DNA from: Elymus sibiricus
Taxonomy: Eukaryota; Streptophyta; Magnoliopsida; Poales; Poaceae
DNA length: 64,000 nucleotides
Reading direction: 5' to 3'
Assembly: GCA_039707655.1 (NCBI GenBank)
Contig: CM077665.1
Coordinates: 84,197,954-84,261,953, forward strand
Shown: positions 59,641-64,000 of the stretch, piece by piece
How positions within the stretch are numbered: position 1 is the first letter of the stretch
How the letters are laid out: each line of letters begins with the position of its first letter
Position numbers and translations under genes: made by a program
The notes under the pieces: generated by a model
What the model was told of the DNA's origin: nothing
Databases searched by the model: none
The model's input: only the letters and a program-made list of their open reading frames with translations

Positions 59641-60288
59641 TGAAGGGTATATATGCTGTGGTCCCGACGGTTCAAAAATTCAATCTTCAATCGTCGCGCC
59701 CCAAACCCTAATCTGCCGCAAAAGGACCCCCTGGTCGTCGCCTTTGTCTCCCCGCACTCCTCCGCCGCTAGGATCCTCGCCGTCGACGGGCATCTTCGCC
59801 GCCGTCGCCGCCGTAGCGGATCCGTCACCAAGCTAGGGTACGGATTCGATCTTTCTTTGCGCTCCTTGTCCGAATCTTGCGCATAGAAGTTATTTTATCT
59901 ATAAGCCATTGATTGCATGTCTTCCTATCCACGAGAAAATTCCATAGATTAGGGAATGATCGAGTTTCTAGGGTTTACCGTCCGCCCGATGAAACTCGAT
60001 GGAACCGAAGCGAACAAATCGGTGTCACTGATTTGCCTGTCTGTGCTGCTGAGAACTATCTCGGTGAAACCGAGTACTTCTTTTCGGTCTCACCGAAAAG
60101 AGTGCCAAGTTTCTATTAAGGAGAAAGTCAGTCTCGGTAGCACCGAAATTTTTGCTTCGGCTGTACCGATTTTCATGTGACAGAATGTAAACCTTGAGAA
60201 TCTTTTGTTCAAACTTTCAAAAACCAGCTGAAAATTTTGTGATGACTTATCTTCTTCTGCTCCTCTATACTCTGTTCACAGGGTCAGT
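59640..60288 (+). promoter_or_regulatory. TATA box, GC-rich leader and putative intron before ORF 60289
   Basis: GGGTATATATGCTG at about 59645-59657 is a TATA-like box. A CCG-rich leader like a host-gene 5' UTR follows (59690-59830), then a possible donor AGG|GTACGG near 59836. A strong acceptor (CTTCTTCTGCTCCTC... TTCACAG, AG at 60280-60281) lies eight bases before the ATG at 60289. A second cluster of TCGGTNNNACCGA motifs lies at 60000-60170 inside the putative intron. Confidence 0.45.
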
Positions 60289-61392
60289 ATGTCAAGTGCT
60301 GAGGACAGTGAGAACAACTTCCAAGAGGAGAACATTGTCTTGAGTTTAGGCACTAGTCCTGAGTCCAGTTCCCCTTCAGATCCAGGCACTCCCAGTTCTC
60401 ATGGGTTGCCCAAGGCTGCTACTAGGGCCAGGAAGAAGCTGAATTCAGATGAGGAGGATTCAGATTTTGTGCCAGAGGAGATTCTTGCCAAGAAGCAAGA
60501 GAAGGCTGCCAAGAAATCTGCAAATGAAGCTACCTCTTCAAGGAGAGCCGTCAGGAAGGAGTATGCAAGCTCAGAAGCTATGAGAGCACCTGAGGGTGCT
60601 AGGGCAAAAATGGCTCTTCACCTTGAGTCACCCCCAAAGAAATCTATGCCTAAGAAGGCAGGGGAGAAGAAGAGAGCTAGGAAAAGGATTGTTTATGTCA
60701 CTGGTAGGCAGACCTCCATGTTTGAGGACCCTGAGGAGGCTGCTGGTGCTGCTGAGGAGGAGGAAGAACATGTTGAGAAGGCACCTCCCAAGAAGAAACA
60801 AAAGAAGCTTATGTCTGATGCTATGCCAAAGACTGGCACATCCAAGAGCACTAAGTCTGCACCCAAGAAGGCTACTGCTGAAAAGCCCAAGAGGTTGTCA
60901 AGGAAAATTCCTGCTTCTGAAAAGAACAAGGGAACCACCTCCAGAGTTGAGGATGAAGATGCTATGTCAGCTTTGATGAAGCTTAGACCACACCTTCCAA
61001 TACACAATGCCAGCTATCCACTTGCTAAAGATATGAAGAAGAGGAAGGATTCTGGTTTGAGGGCATGGAGAGCTGCTGATCCATATGCCCAAAGGAGGAA
61101 AACAGCTGTGGACTACAGGTTCTATACCAAAGAGCAATAGGATTTCTATGAAACTGTGCAATTTGACAAGACTCCAGCTGTGAGTGACATGAGATATGTG
61201 GACTGGAAATTCATTAAGGAGAATGAAGACTACTTTCCAAGTGTCCAAGACAATTTCCACTGCATTGTTTTGGATGAGTTTGTTGGCAGAGAGTTTACTG
61301 CTTGGAATGATGAGATGATCATGCAATTCTACTCCACTGCACATTTCTATGGAGATGGTAGGATTGTATGGATGACTGAAGGAGCAAGATAT
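60289..61392 (+). pseudogene. Lysine-rich retroelement-associated ORF of unknown function, truncated
   Basis: The ORF runs 283 codons from MSSAEDSENNFQEENIVLSL to an in-frame TAG at 61138-61140. It then continues open (DFYETVQFDKTPAVSDMRYV, FHCIVLDEFVGREFTAWNDE) to 61392, where the LTR of element F begins. The first half is low-complexity, rich in Lys, Ala, Glu and Ser (PPKKKQKK, KKSMPKKAGEKKRARKR), with nuclear-localisation-like patches. From about residue 228 it resembles the plant proteins annotated as putative plant transposon protein. No catalytic motif of pol is present. The TAG is probably a nonsense change. Its role in the element is unknown. Confidence 0.65.
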
Positions 61393-63586
61393 TGTAGGAG
61401 ATATGCCCTAGAGGCAATAATAAATGTTATTGATTATCTCCCTGTTCATAATTATGTTTATGTTCCATGCTATAACTGCAATGATTCTCGAGTCTACAAA
61501 TAAAACGAGGCTTGGAGGGAAACTCATGTGCACGTGTGGGATAATAAACGGTAAAATGTATTCCTAGTCAAGCCTCTATGACTGGCTCAAGTATTGCATG
61601 ATGATCCTGTTTTCCTGATCATGGGCATGACTATGCCGGCAATTTTGAGGGCACAATTGTTGGTAGAACACTTGTGTTGAATCGACCCGATTGATGTTAT
61701 GCTATGAGATACATTCGTCATAAGTTTATGGTTAATAACACAGAGAAGTTAATGTTTGCATAATTCCTTAGACCATGAGAGTGTCGAGTTTCTTCATGCT
61801 TGCTTCATGAACTTTGGGGTTTGTTAAACGTCATCCGTAAATGGGTGGCTATTACGGCGGCTTACGGGTTCATGGAAAAGTATGTCAAGGGACTTGATAG
61901 CTCAAGATTGGGATTTGCTCCTCCGACGATGGAGAGATATCTCTGGGCCCTCTCGGTGTTACGGTATCCATCATCGTCTGGCCAGACACAGGGTGATTTG
62001 ATCACAGGGATGCCGGAACACGGGAACGAGAAAAGAGAACAATACCGGCAACGAGGTAACTGGCATTGTGGACAAGTGTTGATCCACGAGGATGCCGATG
62101 TTTCTCACCTCGGGTAATTGTAACATATCGCGAAGCAACAGGAATAACACACGGCAACTGGAGGTTCACTCGAATATTTATTCGTGTGGGTATAGGGGTC
62201 AATATGGGTGTCCACGGATCCGATGCTGATCATTGATCGGAAAGTGTTCCGTTCATGTCTATACTTCACTGAACCTATAGGGTCACACGCTTAAGGGTCA
62301 TCTATCTGCTGAATACTAGACAAGGAGTCCGAGAGAAAGTCACTGGAATAGTTTCGGAGAAAACGGAAAAGTTCCGGAGAGAACACCGAAAAAGTTTTGG
62401 TAAAACCGAAAAGTTGTTTCGGATAAAACCATTGATCCAAAAAAGGTTTCGGCAAGCACCGGGAATGTTTTGGAGGTTGCCAGATTGGTCTGGTAATTTC
62501 TGGAATTTTTCCGAAGAAAAAACCGAAAAAGGTTTTCGGAGCTGCCGGAATTGTTTACCGGGTAAACGAAGATGGTTTTAAATTAAACCACCATACCGGA
62601 AATGTTCCGGAGCGCGTCTAGATAATTTTAGAGGGTGCCAGAAATGTTCTGGGACCTTCCAGAATTTTTCAGAAGAAATAGTTTCAGAAAACATCTTGTC
62701 CCAGCGAGAGGGGACAATATCCCACGGATCGTGGGGGCTGTTTTTGGGCTGTTTTTGGGGGCGCCCCCTTTAGGGGACAGCCCCCTTGTGGCTGGACAAA
62801 GTGTTGGGGGCCCCCCCCATGGTGGGGGGCAGCCCCCACAAATGGTGGAGAGTGTTGGGAGGAAGGTGGGGCCCCATGGGGGAACACCATGGACAAGGGA
62901 ACATGTTTTCTCCATGTTTGGTGGGAACATGTTTCCTTGTTTGGTGGGTGCTTGTTTTGTGGGCTGAAATTTCAGCCCCCCCCTCACCCCTTCCACCACT
63001 ATATAAGGAGGTGGAGAGGAGCTCTCCATCCTCACTCCAACTCTCACACACATGGCATGCATGATCTGCCTTTCTTCTCTCCCTCCCACGAAATAGTTTC
63101 GTAGAGCCGAAAGGCTGTCTGGGTTCCGGTGGGAACTAGTTCTGGACGGCGAAGCCCTGCCGGATAGATGATACCGTATGTGTGCAACTCTGTAGAGAGA
63201 TCGTAGTTTCGGTCTTAGTTCGAGAGTGCCTCCCGAAGGGCTGTCCGTGTGACCGTCCGAGTTTTGGAGGTCCTCCCGAAGGGCTGTCCGAGTGACAGTC
63301 CGAGTTTCGGAGGTCCTCCCGAAGGGCTGTCCGCGACACCGTCCGGGGGGCTGTGCGACCGCCTCCCGGAGGGCTGTCCGTGGGGCAGATGAGGGTATAC
63401 ATCCTCGCGGTTGGGAGGTTGTAAAATCCTAGCTGCGGGGATCTGCACCGCCGTTCGTCATCGACTCTACTTCCGCTGCGCTACGAGTCGGTAACGAAAA
63501 TGATCAAACCTTGTATGCAGTCTCCATAGTGGTCCTGGGCTGGTGCGTAGGTCGGAAAATTTTATTTTCTACTGCGTTCCCCTACA
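61393..63586 (+). mobile_element. 5' LTR of Copia element F
   Basis: 2194 bp, begins TGTAGGAGATATGCCC and ends GCGTTCCCCTACA, with related ends to BARE-1-type LTRs. The candidate left target duplication is GATAT (61388-61392). TATA box CTATATAAGG near 62999. TTCCGGAA and TTTCGG-rich stretches occupy 62330-62620. It is inserted in the ORF of element M. Confidence 0.85.
63229..63390 (+). repeat. 43-bp tandem repeat in leader part of LTR F
   Basis: Four units, each starting CCTCCCG(A/G)(A/G)GGGCTGTCCG, begin at 63229, 63272, 63315 and 63362 (43, 43 and 47 bases apart). They lie downstream of the TATA box, so they would be transcribed in the R/U5 leader. Confidence 0.9.
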
Positions 63587-64000
63587 GTGGCATCAAGAGC
63601 CGTGCTATGCGTAGATGCAGGTTGCGATCTAGAATACATAGAGATGTATGGGTGTTGCATAATATAATTTTGGAGTAGATGAGATCTATTGCTGAAAATT
63701 ATTTATGCGGGTAGCAGAAGAAGTCTGTTACCCGATGTTCTTGTTGCTTCCCTGAAATTTGCGTTTGCTCAATCTCGAGACAGCATGGTGGAATTTCACA
63801 AAGTTCTGGCAATCCGCGATCCTGATTGATCAAGGAAGTGCTATCAGTTCTTTGGGTTCCGCCATAGTCAAAAGAAAGATGAAATTCGCAGATGAAAGGG
63901 CAATGCAGATGTGATCTGCACGGGGGTCACGCGTATGACGAAGTTCAGTATGGGGCTCGAGATTTATTATCTCGTGTTTCATACACCCCGCAATGTTAAT
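63587..64000 (+). other. Primer site and 5' leader of Copia element F
   Basis: TGGCATCAAGAGC at 63588-63600 is a variant of the Copia Met-tRNA primer site. The remainder is untranslated leader. The gag start would lie beyond the window. Confidence 0.75.

Noticed and set aside
62628..63104. ORFs of up to 153 aa on both strands in the LTR of element F
   Set aside because: GC-rich LTR sequence open in several frames, with no domain or codon preference.
63229..63390. CRISPR-like array of regularly spaced repeats
   Set aside because: The units are contiguous tandem copies without unique spacers, within a plant LTR.

Overview
This window is nuclear genomic DNA from a grass, almost certainly a member of the Triticeae (wheat, barley, rye or Aegilops type). 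The evidence is two intron-containing plant genes in a GC-rich pocket, surrounded by long-terminal-repeat (LTR) retrotransposons that look like the common Triticeae families. These include a complete BARE-1/Angela/WIS-type Copia element with TGTTGGAAATATGCCC termini, Gypsy LTRs starting TGATACGTCTCCAACGTATC, and a SIRE/Maximus-type Copia element. Element family names come from recognition by eye, not from a database search.

Layout. 1-5025: 5' part of a decayed Copia element on the minus strand, with its 5' LTR at 4841-5025. 5026-14900: the gene island. It holds a nine-exon HAK/KUP potassium transporter (5705-10917; spliced product 777 aa, all junctions in phase) and a four-exon gene for a small lysine-rich protein of unknown function (11975-14459; 165 aa). 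A Stowaway-type MITE sits in a transporter intron. 15070-17840: MITE-like repeats, then a LINE ORF2 remnant on the minus strand. 18000-21140: LTR fragments of two Gypsy-type elements and a Copia protease fragment. 21640-26350: a DNA-transposon-like region with scattered TGTGCGATG-type motifs, tandem repeats and two GC-rich gene-like ORFs. 26353-28191: a palindrome of two inverted LTR copies, about 0.9 kb each.

28192-64000 is a retrotransposon nest in which each element is interrupted by the next. The order is an Athila-like Gypsy (A), a large element without pol (B, which also contains the complete Angela at 35465-44061), a minus-strand Gypsy with gag-pol (C), a minus-strand B-type element (D), a Gypsy with an acidic gag (E), a SIRE/Maximus-type Copia (M), and another Copia (F). 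Only left halves are present for A-F, so the right halves should lie beyond position 64000 in reverse order.

The two host genes are the only features likely to serve the plant. The potassium transporter is a plasma- or vacuolar-membrane K+ uptake protein. The small gene probably encodes a nuclear or nucleolar protein, judging only by its lysine tracts. No rRNA, tRNA, CRISPR array or prokaryotic feature was seen. The most unusual observations are the seven-level nest with predicted target-site duplications, the retroelement ORF at 60289 that appears to have its own TATA box, leader and intron, the LTR palindrome, and a gag-pol ORF whose start codon comes from another element's LTR.
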